A stretch of DNA of 64,000 nt from Artocarpus heterophyllus (GCA_025403435.1 CM046347.1:26548597-26612596); one strand, 5' to 3'. Shown: positions 24,506 to 44,029, counted from the stretch's first letter. Numbers and translations are program-made. Notes: a model not told the origin generated them from the sequence alone.

Positions 24506-25122
24506 TCAGTCTAACTTCAAAGTTAGAGTGTCAAACTTTGGATGAATAACATGCATTTTGTCTAGCAATTCTTCAGTAGTTGGAGCAGTAACAAAGATTT
24601 GTCTTCCCCCTTGTACAATGAAATTATTTTCCACAACATGACCTAAAACCTTCAACAAACCATCATAAAAACCATTGAAATTCAAAACCCTTAATGGTTT
24701 TGAATGAATACTCAACAGTTTCCACTAGTAGCTACAAACATTTCCTCAAGATTGCCTATACCACTAAGTAAAGTTATAAAAGTGTCAGCTATATTAATCA
24801 TGACTTTTATGTGTTCAAAATTGCCCTCAACTTTTTTTTTCTATACCTATAGTCTTCCCCTAAATATAATCTTAGCAAGGACTTTAGGAATAATCCCTTG
24901 CACTTAAGCACCATTAGAAAGCGCCACTGTTAAAATAACCCCCATTAACCCCAAGCAACCTCTCCTATAAACTAAGTTAATATTTCTATATACTAAAACT
25001 TGCCTTAAATGTTCTGTAGCTTTTACATAGGCTCTATCTTTTCTAAAACTAGAACCACAAAAGACATAGACAATTTCGATTTTCTTAGATAAATGAGAAG
25101 AAGACATATTTGTTTCTATCAT
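24506..25122 (-). pseudogene. LONELY GUY-like phosphoribohydrolase, copy 1, intronless and broken
   Basis: LOG enzymes release active cytokinin bases from riboside monophosphates in the cytosol. The minus strand opens MIETNMSSSHLSKKIEIV, then YVFCGSSFRKD, NLVYRRGCLGLMGV, a stop at 24904, GIIPKVLA, more stops, then DTFITLLSGIGNLEEMF and, after another stop, HSKPLRVLNFNGFYDGLL and IFVTAPTTEELL. This covers the normal LOG protein (about 200 residues) in order. The family catalytic motif PGGxGTxxE reads SGIGNLEE, so it is damaged. Plant LOG genes normally have several introns, and none is present here, which suggests a retrocopy or transposon-carried copy. It lies 127 bp outside the CACTA right end. 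Confidence 0.75.
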
Positions 25123-25749
25123 TTATTTAAGAATTTTTTTTTTTTTTTTTAGTTTTTACTTCAAAGTCTGCTCTGCTTAAACTCTTTAAGTTCTGAATGG
25201 GATCTTAAGGAAAATAAAAATATACGAAAACTAAAAAGTCAAACAATCAAATCATAAAAGCTAAATAAAAATCCATACAGGTAACAATAGTAAGACTAAT
25301 TTCTCAAAGATTTACTGAACAACTCTGTAAAATTTTAGAAAAAGGACACATAATTAGATCTTTTGAAAATTGGGACTAAACTGCATAACTTTTGACATTA
25401 TCAAACAAATCTAAAAAAAAATCTAACAAAAGACAAAAAAACACTAGATTTTTTGACAAAAATGAATTCGAATCTAGAAAACTAATATAAAAGACAAAAT
25501 AAACTATAAAACAAAATCAACAAATTATTGCAAAACATTTAATAAATAGGACACAAATCTTAAAGCATCTAGATTAAATTTACAAATTTAAAGCATGTTA
25601 TAGTACATCACGTGATTTATCTAACAACATAATATTTCTTAAAAAACAATAAAATAAAATCAAACATTAATTATTCAACTTACTATAACAATCTAAAAAC
25701 AAACTAATACTAAAAACACAAAATACATTTTTTTCAAAAAACATTCAAA

Positions 25750-26200
25750 CTGCAACTATGGATGTAAATTTAATCCCCATCTAATTTCCTTACAAACTAA
25801 CAAACAAGATCTTTAAATGCTAGATTCTTAAGATGTTGTCTTTCTGCATGGAATTTGGGCTAGAGTTTAGAATTTACACTTTGGACATACTTGTTAGGAT
25901 GCCTATAAAGAGTATCTATGAGATCATCTAAGTTCTCTTGAGAAAGACCAGCTTTGCATAAATAATTTTATCCTCCATATTTATTGGCACAAATCCAAGT
26001 GAACGACACTAACCCTCACAAATTTGTTGCTCCTATTTATTATATTTGGACTCAATAGCACGAGTTCTTCTTTTCATGGCACCCATATATGAAATATCAA
26101 CACTATAATTAAAATTACTCGAATGAATTTTCCCTCAATTAACATCCTCACATCATTGGGAATATCAAAACGCATGAAAATCCATAGTCGAATAATTCTA
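25750..26200 (-). pseudogene. Unidentified partner ORF, copy 1
   Basis: Minus-strand sequence that aligns by eye with 61960-62400, including TCTGCATGRAATT at about 25847 and 62040. Broken frames hold FDIPNDVRMLIEG and KRRTRAIESKYNK. I do not recognise the family. It keeps the same order and strand relative to the LOG-like copy as in the second locus. The frame at 26466-26074 is rich in Phe and comes from a purine tract, so it is not used as evidence. Confidence 0.45.
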
Positions 26201-26499
26201 GACTTAATATTTCTACTTAAGAATCTTCTAAGAAAGTAATGGAAAATATTTTCTTTAGTGATGATATTTTGAATCCATAAAAAAAAGAAAAAGAAAGAAA
26301 AAAAAGTAGAAATGAATGAGAAAAATAAAAACAGTTGCAAGGTTGTAGATAAGATTTCAGTAAAAAAAAAAAAAGAAAACGAAAAAGAAAAAAACAAATA
26401 AGCTTTGAATTTTAGAGAGAGAAAGAAAAATTTTAAAGAGCAGGGAAAGGATTTGAGAACTAACAAAAATCAGAAGTGTAGCGAGAGAGCCCAAAAATT

Positions 26500-27550
26500 A
26501 AAGCTCTGATGCAGAGTGATAAAACTTATAGACATGTGATAGGACACTGTATTAAACATGTATCAAATATATAAGTGAAAGACTAGACTGAGATAACATT
26601 AGACTGAACCAACTATTATTGGTCGAACTCAGCTTATGTAATCTAAGTTAGACCCATATGTTTTAAATTGGTTATTCTTCGACACATTTTAAAATACGTA
26701 TCAAATACATAAGTAATAAACTAAGATACATTTCCTGCTTAGATATAATATTGATATTTCCATGTGTAAATATGTTATAAATTAATTCAAAAAACTAATA
26801 TTGTTATGTATATGTACATGTTAATATAATCTTGATAAAAAAATATCCCCTACCCATAAATCCTAGCTCCATAGTTGCATATATGTATATAAACTAATTT
26901 TATATTATGACAATTTTTAATTTTTATGTAACACAAAAGTATTTCCCGCTACAATACGCGGCTATTTTTGCTAGTAATAACTAAAAGTACAACCAGAAGA
27001 AAAAAAGAGGAAGTTGGGAAATATTTGGACTGAGATCCTCTCTCTATAATCCATGTCCCTAATCCCCATCCACTCAATAGAATAAATACCATGGCGACAC
27101 CTCATATTTAATAACTTTTTTTTTATTATGAAACCTCATTTTTAATAACTTAACGACGTTGATTGTCCTTGAACAAATCCACGTCTATTTGTCATCAACT
27201 CTTTTGCTTTTCATATAGAATAATGTCGAAGATATCAACCCTTATTCCAATTTTTATATCAAGTCTTGATTTGATATATGTAATAGTGACAATATTTTAA
27301 GTGTCTATTAATAAAAACATAACTTATAAATTGATATACAAGATTAAAATTGATGTCCTTAATATTTTTCTTTCCTATAAGGATTGATTGGACATATTTC
27401 TTTTGAAGGGAAGTAGACATGTTTTCTATTACGTATCTTCCTTTATAAAAACGAAAACAATTTTTTTTTTTTTTTTAACTTACGCCTGAATACAGAATCT
27501 ACTGTATCACCATTTTTTCCGGTCAATTAACAAACTCTAATATTTTGACC
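26500..27550. other. AT-rich intergenic stretch
   Basis: No convincing gene on either strand. Short repeated phrases such as ACATGTATCAAATATATAAG and its near-copy about 120 bp later suggest old repeat sequence. Confidence 0.5.
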
Positions 27551-27551
27551 T

Positions 27552-27676
27552 TAAGGGCCCGTTTATTTCGATACTTGAATCACGGTTCGAATCATTTTGC
27601 TACAGTATTTTCTCTCACAAAAATTTAAATCTTCATTCGAATACTCTATTCAAATACTCGAACCAAACGGGCTCTA
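27552..27676. mobile_element. hAT-like MITE, copy 1
   Basis: A 125-bp element with inverted ends: GGGCCCGTTTATTTCG on the left and CGAACCAAACGGGCTC on the right. The middle also pairs across the element (TTCGAATACTC on the right against a TCGAATCA-type left arm). A second copy in opposite orientation lies at 52967-53090. Confidence 0.75.
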
Positions 27677-27679
27677 AAT

Positions 27680-29190
27680 ATCTGATCTGCCAAAAACTTT
27701 ACCAAAGGCATGCTAGAGTGCTGCTCTACACCAAATTGTGTTTAATTGGCATCTCGATGGATTGTTTTGTTTCTAACAACACCGGCAAATTGGACAGGAC
27801 GAGAAAAGAAACATTCACTTTCTGTTGCCATTTTGATCCCAATTTTAAGAAACAAAAGCATTAATTGACGTGGGACCCATCATTCAAATGCTTAGGTAGA
27901 TCATTTTTGTAATATGATTAATCAAGCTATATAGACTATTAACTCTATTAACTGTTGATTTATACGGTGTTTAAAAGAATAGTTCTAATCATACAGTTTC
28001 AATCATATATAGTACAAAGCTTTTATATGTTGAAGTATAAAACAAAATTTTATTATAGTGTAAAGTTCTTAAATATTGTAGTGTATAATTCTAAATACTA
28101 AGTCTCAACCTTTCTCAAAAACCTTTTTTATGAGTCTTGGGATTAGATGGATAAGAAATTGGTACAGGATTTTAGATTAGAGGATCCAAGTTCGAAATTT
28201 TAGCTGACCAAAATCATAAAGTGAAGAAAAGCTGAAACAAAAGGAAATAGTTTTGAAACTTGGAGGTAGCTCTTGATAAAATAATGTTTGAGAGGATGTA
28301 GAGAAATATCTAATAGGGATAAATTAGAAAGAAAGGACTTCAACGATAGAAAGTAACAAAAATAGTAAAAAATGTCAAATTTTTGAAGTTTTGTTGTCAA
28401 ATATAATAAATAATTTCAAATGCTAGCAGTTGTCAATTATCGATGCTTGTACAATTAAATACTATATAGACTAAAATATCCTCAGTTTCAATCTGTCTTT
28501 TTTCTCTCTACCCTCACTCTTTAGATCTGGTTTTTTTCTTTCTTTACTTCCTACTCGTTTCTCTCCATCTCATCTCTTCCTCTTCTTCATCAGCGCCGCC
28601 GCAAGAATGCCCAATTGATTGTTGCTGCTCGTTTGTCATTGATAGAATGACTTTGTTAGTGTTTGTTTGATGTGCGGGTTTGGAATGGTATGGTTTAAAA
28701 CTTAATAGTTTGAACTGTGAGTTCTAAACTGCGTGATTTAAACAATAGTTTTAAACTAACGTTTGGAATGTAAAAGTTTAAAAGAAGAATAAAACACCAC
28801 ATTAAATATAAAACGAGAGCTGGTATTTTAAAAACTATAGTTTATAAAAGAAAAACAAGAATGAAAATGGTTTTTACTATAAGAAATGGTTCAAACTATG
28901 TGAACTTGAAGGGACGAAGTTTGGATTTTGGAGATTTTGGTCCGTTTAAAACAGCCTTTATGGTTTGAACTGGCCTTAGTTACTCCACTAAACACCAGTT
29001 TGAACCGCCTTTATAGTTTAAACTACCTTAAACAGTTTTGAATCTATGTACCAAACTACTTATTAGTAATCCTATCTTATGTATTTTGTTAGTTTTTAAG
29101 AGAATTGATAGATTTCATTGTGTTTTTACGTTTATTTTAATTTTTAATAAAAATTAGTTTTTTTTTGTTGCAATAATAAATTTAGTTAAT
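27680..29190. other. Intergenic, AT-rich with CT-rich block
   Basis: No gene seen. A pyrimidine-rich block at 28500-28600 looks like an old 5' leader but leads into no ORF. From 28660 to 29060 the sequence repeats GTTTAAAC-like words in both orientations and has TTTGTTTGATGTG and CACTAAACACCAG near its ends. It may be a decayed inverted-repeat element. Confidence 0.35.
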
Positions 29191-29299
29191 TTTTTTTTGT
29201 GTTATATTTTATTTTATTTTACTTTAGTTTATTTTATTTTTATTTTTTTAGTTTTGTTTTTATTATATTTACTTTTATTGTTATTTTATTTTCTTTGTT

Positions 29300-30605
29300 T
29301 TAATAAGTTTAGAAGAGTATTTTTGGAGCTTGAATCAGCTCCAAACCGCGCCCTAGCACAGCCAATTCCTAGCCCTCATGTGCTAGCACAGACCACTCAC
29401 ATTGTCGTGTCATCAAAGCTCCCACCCACATGAATTTGGGCATCAGTATCATTGAAATAGAAAGGTGTGACCATGCCGTTTTGATGCTCACAGCCACTTG
29501 TGCTACTTTTTGCACCAATGCAAATTTTTCAAGAGCGCGCGGCTCTATGCCTTTTTCTCCTGCCCCTGCACATGTGCCTTTTTAGCCTATTTTACTGCTG
29601 ATTTTGAGGCTAATTTGAAGAGGAATTCCTCAAATGTTTTCAAGGCCTATAAATACACCTTTTCTAAGGTTTTGAGACGTGTGGATGATTGGGGAAAAAA
29701 CCCATGAATGGGCGCTAAAATTTTAAGGAGAAAAGAGCTTGAAGTTGAGGATTTTTAAAGGATTTTGATAGATTTTTAGAAGATTCAAGACTTAAAGTTC
29801 CTCTTTACAAAGAGTTTTTTCTTCCTTTCTCTTTACCCTAATCTTGATTGAAATTTGTATTTATATTTGTGTGTTAAATATATTTACTTTTATGGATTTC
29901 ATGAAGAGATTAGAAATTGACTTGTCTACGTTTACTTAGATTTTTTATTCTAGTTCTTGATATTGTTTAATTTGGGTTCTGTTTGCATTATTTTGTTAAT
30001 TGTTGATTAATTTCCATTTAAATTCATTTATATTTCTCTATATTTAATGCTTTTCGTTTATTTGGCTAATGAATTAGTTGATTCAATTTATGAATTTCAA
30101 TGTTTGAGAGAGATTGACTCATTTATCTTACTTGAAAAACATAGTCTTTGCTGTTGTTGAGACCTAGGAGGGTTGAGAACACTTAAATAATCACTTTAAA
30201 GATTGAGCTTAATGAATGTGTAGGTAATAATCTCATTTGACACTCATGAGAGGTAATAAGATGAAATTAGGGCCCTAGATTAATAAATTGGATGGAATAA
30301 AGTTAATAATCACGAAATAGAAAAATTATGGGAAGAATTAAGCTAAATCAAATTCCAAGACACATTCTTATATAGATTGTTCATATTATAAATTATTTTT
30401 TTGTTTATGGTTTTATTTATTAGTCTTATTCGTTTTGTTTTCCTTTAATTTAGTTTGCCTTAGAGTCCAAGTGCCTAGATAAAGCTTGGTCATTATAGAG
30501 GTGGTAATTTAGCTAGCTTTTAGATTTCAATCTTTGTGAGAAACGACAACCCCTAATTCATCAATCATATACTAAAACTTGACCCTGTGCGCTTGTGAGT
30601 TTAGG
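29300..30605 (+). repeat. Probable decayed LTR-type sequence
   Basis: A GC-richer block (29320-29660) leads into a TATA box (CCTATAAATACACC at about 29648), an AAAAGAGCTTGAAG leader, a long T-rich stretch, and ends with ACTTGACCCTGTGCGCTTG. That last phrase and the general layout resemble the 3' end of Ty3/Gypsy-type LTRs in plants. Ends and target duplication were not found, so this is tentative. Confidence 0.35.
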
Positions 30606-30609
30606 CAAA

Positions 30610-31600
30610 AGCTTTATCAGTCACACTTCGCTTGTGGCTCTTCGTTGTTTTCTTTGTTCATCGTCGAGGATAAAATGTTGTCATGTCAAACTAGATCACC
30701 AGTTGTCGCGCTTTGCTTGCCTGTTGTCGTCACTGTGGAGTTTGGCCATCGCTGTCATTGTTGCGTATGACTTTACCCATCACTATCATGTCCAAGATCG
30801 CTCATCCTGATTTGTCAAAGTTGAAAACTTGAGAAGGTGTGAGTTGCCTTGTCATAAGGTTGTCGTCGACGGAGCTGCGGTGCCGAAGAAGACAACGGAG
30901 GAATAACCAGAAAAGGACTAGGAGAAAGGAGACAAATACAAAAGGGAGAGAAAAAAGGGTAGAATTGGAAAGTTAGAAAATTCTTTACTATTGAATTTAA
31001 ATAATTGATATTTACTTTAATAATTTTCAAATGTGATATTTACTATCAATTATTATAGTCAATGTGACATTTCTCTCATTCTTTCAAAAAGTAATTAATA
31101 AAGTGAATTTGAAATTATGAAAGATATTAGGGAAAAAACAATGAAAACAAAACATAAAGATGAGAATAAAAAATAATGAAGGAGCAAAGATGCAAATTAA
31201 AAAAGGAGGGAGGACTATGAAAACGAACAGAAGAAAAAAAAAAAGAAACAAGAAGGAAAAAGAAAAGCAAAAAAGAAAAAGAAAATCGTGGCCAAAAAAA
31301 AAAAAAGGCCACAAGTCAATTCCTTACAGAGTAATATAAGATAAAATAAAATTGTGCCGTTCCCAACTATTCTTGAAAATGTTTACGAATTTCTTTTAAC
31401 GCATAAAAATGAAAATGTTTTCCAAATAAAGTTTCGGTAGTAAATGCTTTGAAAATGAGAAAAAAAAATTGTAAGAATAGTATTTGTTTAGAAAATGGAA
31501 AATGGTTTAAATTAATTCCACATTTCTTATTCATATTTTAAGGATACAAGTTAATATACATTTTCAAAACATGCCCAAATAATTATACTTTTTTCTTATA
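30610..31600. other. Intergenic stretch
   Basis: No convincing ORF. Short frames at 30579-30810 lack family features. A purine-rich tract at 31190-31310 yields Phe-rich minus frames that are compositional. Confidence 0.45.
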
Positions 31601-31719
31601 TCCAAAACAATATCTTAGAAAAATAATCAAATGCAATTTCAACAATATTCTCAATACCAGCCTTCAAAAATTTTTTTTTTTTTATACTACTTACTTAAAT
31701 TAACAAATCCCTTGTTTTG

Positions 31720-31920
31720 CGTCCAAAAATCGTGGTTCAGAATCCCTCTGGCGCACGCCAGCCCCTTCTTTCCCGCGCTTGCGGCGCTTCTTTTCTGGTC
31801 TTTTTTTCTTCTTTTCCGCACGTGTAGAGCCGCGGCGCTCCTTCCCCAGCGCTGCGGCGCTGAGTTTCTGACAAACGCTATGCTCACACTTTTCTTGGGC
31901 GCCGCGGCGCTTTAGCTCTA
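31720..31920 (-). repeat. GC-rich LTR-like fragment with CCGCGGCGC motifs
   Basis: A GC-rich island in AT-rich DNA containing CCGCGGCGC- or GCTGCGGCGC-type words four times. It ends CTCTACCAACA, which read on the minus strand would be an LTR start (TGTTGGTAGAG). The word GCCGCGGCGCCCAA is shared with the solo LTR at 53519-54137. No second boundary or target duplication was found. Confidence 0.4.
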
Positions 31921-32632
31921 CCAACAAGGTCCGGTCTCGGATTTCTTGTGCTTGTGCTTCCCTTTTGTTTTGTTTTCTTTCTTCTTCAACCCTACATCAA
32001 TAAAAGCATACTTTTATGAAAAAGTTAGATGTTTCATGTAATTTTCTCAAAAACATAGTAATATTTGTTAATTAAAAGTGGTCAAATAACTCTCTAAACT
32101 AGAGTTATCAAAAGTGCAACTTATCAAAATTAAAAGATTAGAAGATAAATTGTACATGTGCGGTAAGTTCAGTTGATAATAATACAAAAAATAATAAATT
32201 ATATGAAATACCTTTTTATTTGTATTCTCATTTTATCAGCATTTGCCAACCAAACACTTATTTAAGAAACGCTTTTCTTTCTATGTCTAAAAAAAAATGT
32301 AGAATTATTTCAAAAATACGTGAAAACACTACCAAACACCCTTTACCAAACACCCTTCACATCATTATTTGTGCCGCATTGTTTAAAAATTAATTCAAAA
32401 TACTCTTAGATATCTTCTATAATTAGTCAAAATAACGTCTTTTATCCTTTTTATTGTGTCTCTTACTAGGAGTGAGCAAAATAACAGCCGTTGAATGGGA
32501 TAAAAAAAAAAATCTTCAATACCTAAACAACCCTCAATGGAGCAAACAATCAAATAATCCTTTTTAAGAAGAAGTACAAAAATTGGAAAAAGATAAATTT
32601 ATTAAAACATGATATTTTGACTATACATTAAT

Positions 32633-34631
32633 TGTTGTATTAAATGCGCTAAGAATTAAATGATGTAATTATTTTTAAGACATTTAATCGATAAAGATTT
32701 TATTATTTTTCATATGTCGAATATGACCTTTTTATGTTCATTTATATTGAATGTAAGATAAGCAAACAAAAATCTTAGACTGTCAATCTAATCCATTAAG
32801 ATCGTGCATATGATGGACAAATTATGAATAAGATATAAATTATATGGTGATAGTCTAAATATAAAAGGTATGCAATTGGGAGAATAAAATTGGATGCTTT
32901 ATTCATGTTAAGATTGTTATGTTGTCTACATCCCTAGCAGGAGATGACATGTCTTAGTCATCAGAGTAGGACTCCATAAGTAGAGACATTGGTATATTGT
33001 AATTGGTGACGATATATTAGATCGAGACTAAAAGATGAATTGATCTGATTAAAAATTACATTTAAATAAATCAATTCACTTTAAATAATTATATGTTATA
33101 TCTTAATCCTGAGATGAAATATTAAATTTGTATTCTTGACTTGTATTTTTTGATGTATCATAGGGCGACATCTTGAATTATATGATGGTACGCATGCTAG
33201 TATGTTGGAGATATGACTCTTGATTGATGTAGACTTATTATTCATAGATATGAAATTTATAGCTCTTTTGTGTTAATGATAATCTCTTATGTGTTAATGA
33301 TATTCTCTAATGGGAATTATCCTGTAATTGGAAGACTATAGCGCTCAACTATTTAGATACATATGTGTAACCGAATCATATACTTTTTGTATTGATTATG
33401 AATAGTAAATATTTCAATGGTGAGATAATAGAACATAAGATAAATATAATTAGGAAGTTAAAACGGAATTTATCTTTAAGCCGATTATAGAAATCCCATG
33501 GGGATGTTACACATTGTGATATGTTATGAACGGTTAACTTATTGGAGCTTTGTAATTTATATACAGGTTGAGAGTGCAGCTCTAAGTTTTTTGTGAAATA
33601 GCTTTAAAATTGATAATTATGAAATATACATTTCAGGGACATGTCATTTTATAATTATATGAACTTGATCTATATATATCCATCGAGTTCCCTTCGCTAG
33701 CTCACATATTTTCCTGAAATAATACAGCGTGTTTTTCCTACAAATTGATAACTTATGTTAATTTTTTGATTGGTTAAAACTAAATTGATTAGATTTAATA
33801 ATTCCTGTTAGTTTATTAGTTGAATTAATTTTATGAATTAATTCAAAATAAATATGTTGAAATTATTTGAATATATTTTATATGAATGAGATTATCTCTA
33901 TATGACTGTTTTAATTAGATAATTTCTGTATGGGGTAATTTGCATTAAAACTGAGGCCTTACGACAAATACATGGGTAAAATAAAAGTAGTAATTATCCA
34001 ATCGTTTAAATTGGGCTAATCGGATAATTCTTAGAGGTTGAAAAAAGCGTAGTAGGGGTGTGTCATATTAGGTCGGTTGATCGGCCCTATTGTGGCCGAT
34101 CGATGCTCTTGCCAGATCAGTAATTTGGGGCTTAGGCGTTTTTGTGACATGATTTGATCCAAACTCGAATTTTGAAGCAAAAAATGATAGTAATAAGTGC
34201 TTTGCCGACCTTTATAAATAGATCATATTTTTCTATAGTTATTTAGATCATTTGAGAAATTTAAAGAATAGTATTTTGTTGGGAAAACTATGAAACTCTC
34301 ATAGAGCTATTGTTCAATATCATGAAACTTATCTCTTTGTTTTCTCTTATGGTTGGAAGGAAACATTGCCTAAGGAAAGGTCGAAAGATGTGTGCCCACT
34401 CGCGTTCCAATTGTGGAGAAGATAATAGCAAAGAAGACCAATTGGTTGATACTCTTTCAGTAACAGTTCTCACATAGCAATTTTGAGAAATATAATTTTA
34501 TTGCGGTTTCTGGTCTACTGGAGATACAAAGATCTTAGGTTAATTTATATACATAACATGTTTAACTTATTTTTGGAAAAAAAAGGTTTTAATTAAAATT
34601 TTTAAAACCCGTTATGTATTCATTTCTAACA
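32633..34631 (+). mobile_element. Solo LTR of the same Copia family as the nested element
   Basis: About 2.0 kb, TGTTGTAT to TTCTAACA. It aligns along its length with the nested Copia LTRs. Examples are AATGTAAGATAAGCAAAC near the start, GAGATAATAGAACATAAG at about 33420, and the TATA box TTTATAAATAGA at about 34210. Flanks are TTAAT (32628-32632) and CTAAT (34632-34636), a target duplication with one mismatch. No internal region or second LTR is nearby, so it is the product of LTR-LTR recombination. It is much more diverged than the nested copy. Confidence 0.85.
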
Positions 34632-34636
34632 CTAAT

Positions 34637-41498
<6,862 letters not shown>

Positions 41499-42600
41499 GG
41501 ATGTCTTTGTGCTCTTGAAGCTTGTTTTCCGAGCGAAGGAAATGATTATGGGATGTCATGTCGTGTTACCGTGCAACAAGAATGATTTTTTTCACATCGA
41601 ACATTTGCTCGGAAATCGTAATAAATCAAACATGAAAGAGATTATTTTTTCGAACATATTCTCCCTGAATTCCAAAATAGCAACACGAACTAAATGTTGC
41701 CTCCAAGAAAAGGAGTTTATCCTAAACAGTCCCTACAAATGATGATTGATATGAGATTTGGCATTTTTAAATTTACTCAACTGAAAATGGGCGCAAAAGG
41801 GAAGATAACTTGGCGCTGGGAGCACTTGATCCATAGGATTATTGATTGCGGCTGTACAATTTAGATTATTTTGAAGCAAAGGAATCTAGCCTTGTATATA
41901 AATTGTAAAATTATGCTCAATAGCCGCGTAAGGTTGTGTCGTAAAAATTAACATAAATGGGGTTTGCTAAGTGATCTTGCCCAACAATTCTTACTTCAAC
42001 ATGGATTTTCAGTGTCAGGAACCGTTGAATCTTATACCTTTCTCTTGAACAAAGATCTTAAATTCTTGCTTGAGCTGCATAGAATGTAACTTACTTCTTC
42101 CGATTATATTACCATGTTCAACTAGTGGAAAAAATATACTGCGTTCATCGGAAGAACAGTTCTCATTTCTCAATGATCCGAATAGCAATGTTTAAGTTCT
42201 CGGGCATGAAATATGGGCATCGTGCGGTGAGAGATGAGGGTCAACTGAAGATACACTGGGATGGGTCGTGGGAAATTCGACTTTTTGCTACAAAAATCAG
42301 TGTCGTTTATATTACCAAAAAAAAAGGTCGTTTAGGGCTTTGTACGATTAGAAAGATATTTGTTGCTGAGAAAAAGTACGTGTCATGCTATGCTTTTAAA
42401 AAGTTATATTTATTTGTGTCATACTCAAAAAAAGTTATATTATACCGTCATTTATATTATATGTTAAGTTATGCCACAAATAAACAAGAATGTAAATATT
42501 TTAAGATGGTACTTATAAAAATTTCCCTTTGTTCTTCCTCTCTCGCCAGAGGTCCCATCAGGCATCAGCTACTACATCCACTAACTGTCGAAAAATAACA
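41499..42600. other. SCPL 3' region and intergenic stretch
   Basis: The 3' UTR of SCPL should lie in the first few hundred bases (AATAAA-like words occur near 41620). A 157-codon plus frame at 42125-42598 has no recognisable family and biased composition, and is not called as a gene. Confidence 0.5.
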
Positions 42601-42604
42601 GACC

Positions 42605-43270
42605 CTTCCACAATAACTAACCATACTTTTTCTTAAATTAGGCAAATGGTCCTTCCTTATTAATTATAAAGTCAAAGTGATAACCTTTATTAATTATTAA
42701 TAAGCTATAATTTATTAGTGATAAAGTTTTTCATTGATAAATCTATAAATAACAAATCCCAAAAAAACCTCATACCCTAACTTTCTCCCTCTTCTCCCTC
42801 TTCTCTCATTATACAACATCACTAGACATTGTCGGCGCCACACTATTTATCGAGTTATAATTGATAAAGTCGAGTTTATTGCTGATATATTGTAAATAAC
42901 AAACTCTAAAAAACCCTAAACCCTAACTTTCTCTCTCTTTTCTCTCTCTCCCTCTTCTCTCACTACACAACATCTGCAAATATTGTCAGCACCACACTAT
43001 TTATCAAGTTTATCACTGATAAACCCGTAGATAACAAACAATAAAAAAACCCTAAACCCTAACTTTCTCTCTCTTTTCTCTCTCTCTTCTCACTCTAGAC
43101 AGCATCTCTAGATATTATCGGCACCATAATCCGTCAAGTGAGCCACCTAGTGCCAGCGAACAATATTTTGATTAATAATCGTGAAGGTTATTTTTATCAT
43201 TTTGATTTTATAATTAATAAGAAGAGACCATTTGCCTAATTTGAAAAAGTATGATCATTTATTTTAAAGA
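42605..43270. mobile_element. TIR element with three telomere-motif internal repeats, copy 1
   Basis: Long inverted ends of about 65 bp: left AAATTAGGCAAATGGTCCTT and right (inverse) AAATTAGGCAAATGGTCTCT, each followed inward by TTATTAATTATAAA. The interior is three direct units of about 130-150 bp (about 42712, 42848 and 43001 to 43128). Each has a GATAA-rich part, AAACCCTAAACCCTAAC or a decayed form of it, then a CTCTCTC tract and ACAACATC. No transposase is encoded. Confidence 0.7.
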
Positions 43271-43400
43271 GGCCACTCAACCTAATTCCTAATAAAAAAT
43301 CTCCCTCAATTAGAAAAAAGATGTGTTTGATCTTTAAACATAATATTTTTCCCCGAATTAATAAAATATAAACGTTAGAATTTTGAATTGAATTAACACA

Positions 43401-44006
43401 TGTTGTTAACGGGTAAAACTCGTTATATGAATATCTCTCAAAGTTGCCCACTGGATTGATATCTCACAAAGGAAATAAATAAACAACAAGAAGGATATCA
43501 ATAAAACACAAAGATTTTATAGTGGTTCACCTTAATTGAAGGGTACATCTATTAGGTTTTTCTCAAGGCAAAGGGTGTTTCATTACAAGAAAACTGAAAA
43601 CAAAGCTAAAGCTAGGGTTTGGCTTGAGCCTACCTTCTAGAGCTGAGCCCTTTTTATAGTGTCAATCCTTTTGTTACAATTTCAATTTAAACACAAGAGA
43701 ATCTCTTATCTAATTAGCTTAATGACTTCGATGAGATCTTCTATTGAGTTAGCTCTAATGAGATTTTCGATTGAGTTTATCGCTTTTGTGTATCTAGAAT
43801 CTTTTAGATTTTGATAGGATTGAGTACTTATTGCCATCTTGGAGATCTTTAATAGAAATAATAAATGTGGTTACTTGATTTTCCCTTTTCAGGCCTTATC
43901 TAATCAGAGTGATTTTTAGGGAACCACCGAGGCCGAATGGGCCAAGATTAATCTCAGGTCTTCTTGGCCCCAAAGACCGACTTTTGGCCTTATTGGTGGC
44001 CCGACA
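43401..44006 (-). mobile_element. Solo LTR, 606 bp, perfect target duplication
   Basis: It reads TGTTGTTAAC to GGCCCGACA on the plus strand, with ACACA on both sides (43396-43400 and 44007-44011). The minus strand carries a TATA box (CACTATAAAAAGGG, near 43655), and GTGAACCACTATAAAATC near 43530 is a phrase typical of plant LTR R-U5 regions, so it is oriented minus. No internal region remains. It is not of the same family as the nested Copia. Confidence 0.8.
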
Positions 44007-44029
44007 ACACATGCCATACAAAAAATTAG

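Noticed and set aside
26074..26466. 130-codon Phe-rich minus ORF
   Set aside because: Its first part reads a purine tract on the plus strand and has no family features. Only the distal part aligns with the partner ORF of the other module.
29197..29433. Hydrophobic 78-codon ORF that could be a membrane peptide
   Set aside because: The hydrophobic part comes from a T-rich low-complexity run and the remainder from the LTR-like block.
34288..34473. Minus ORF in the solo LTR at 32.6-34.6 kb
   Set aside because: It aligns with a noncoding part of the nested Copia LTR, where the plus strand also has a chance frame.
42125..42598. 157-codon plus ORF after SCPL
   Set aside because: It has no recognisable domain, no codon-bias signal by eye and no promoter. 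It lies in repeat-rich DNA before a TIR element.
42890..43080. Interstitial telomere
   Set aside because: There are only two CCCTAAA units at each place, inside a tandem unit bounded by long inverted repeats. It is not a telomere array.
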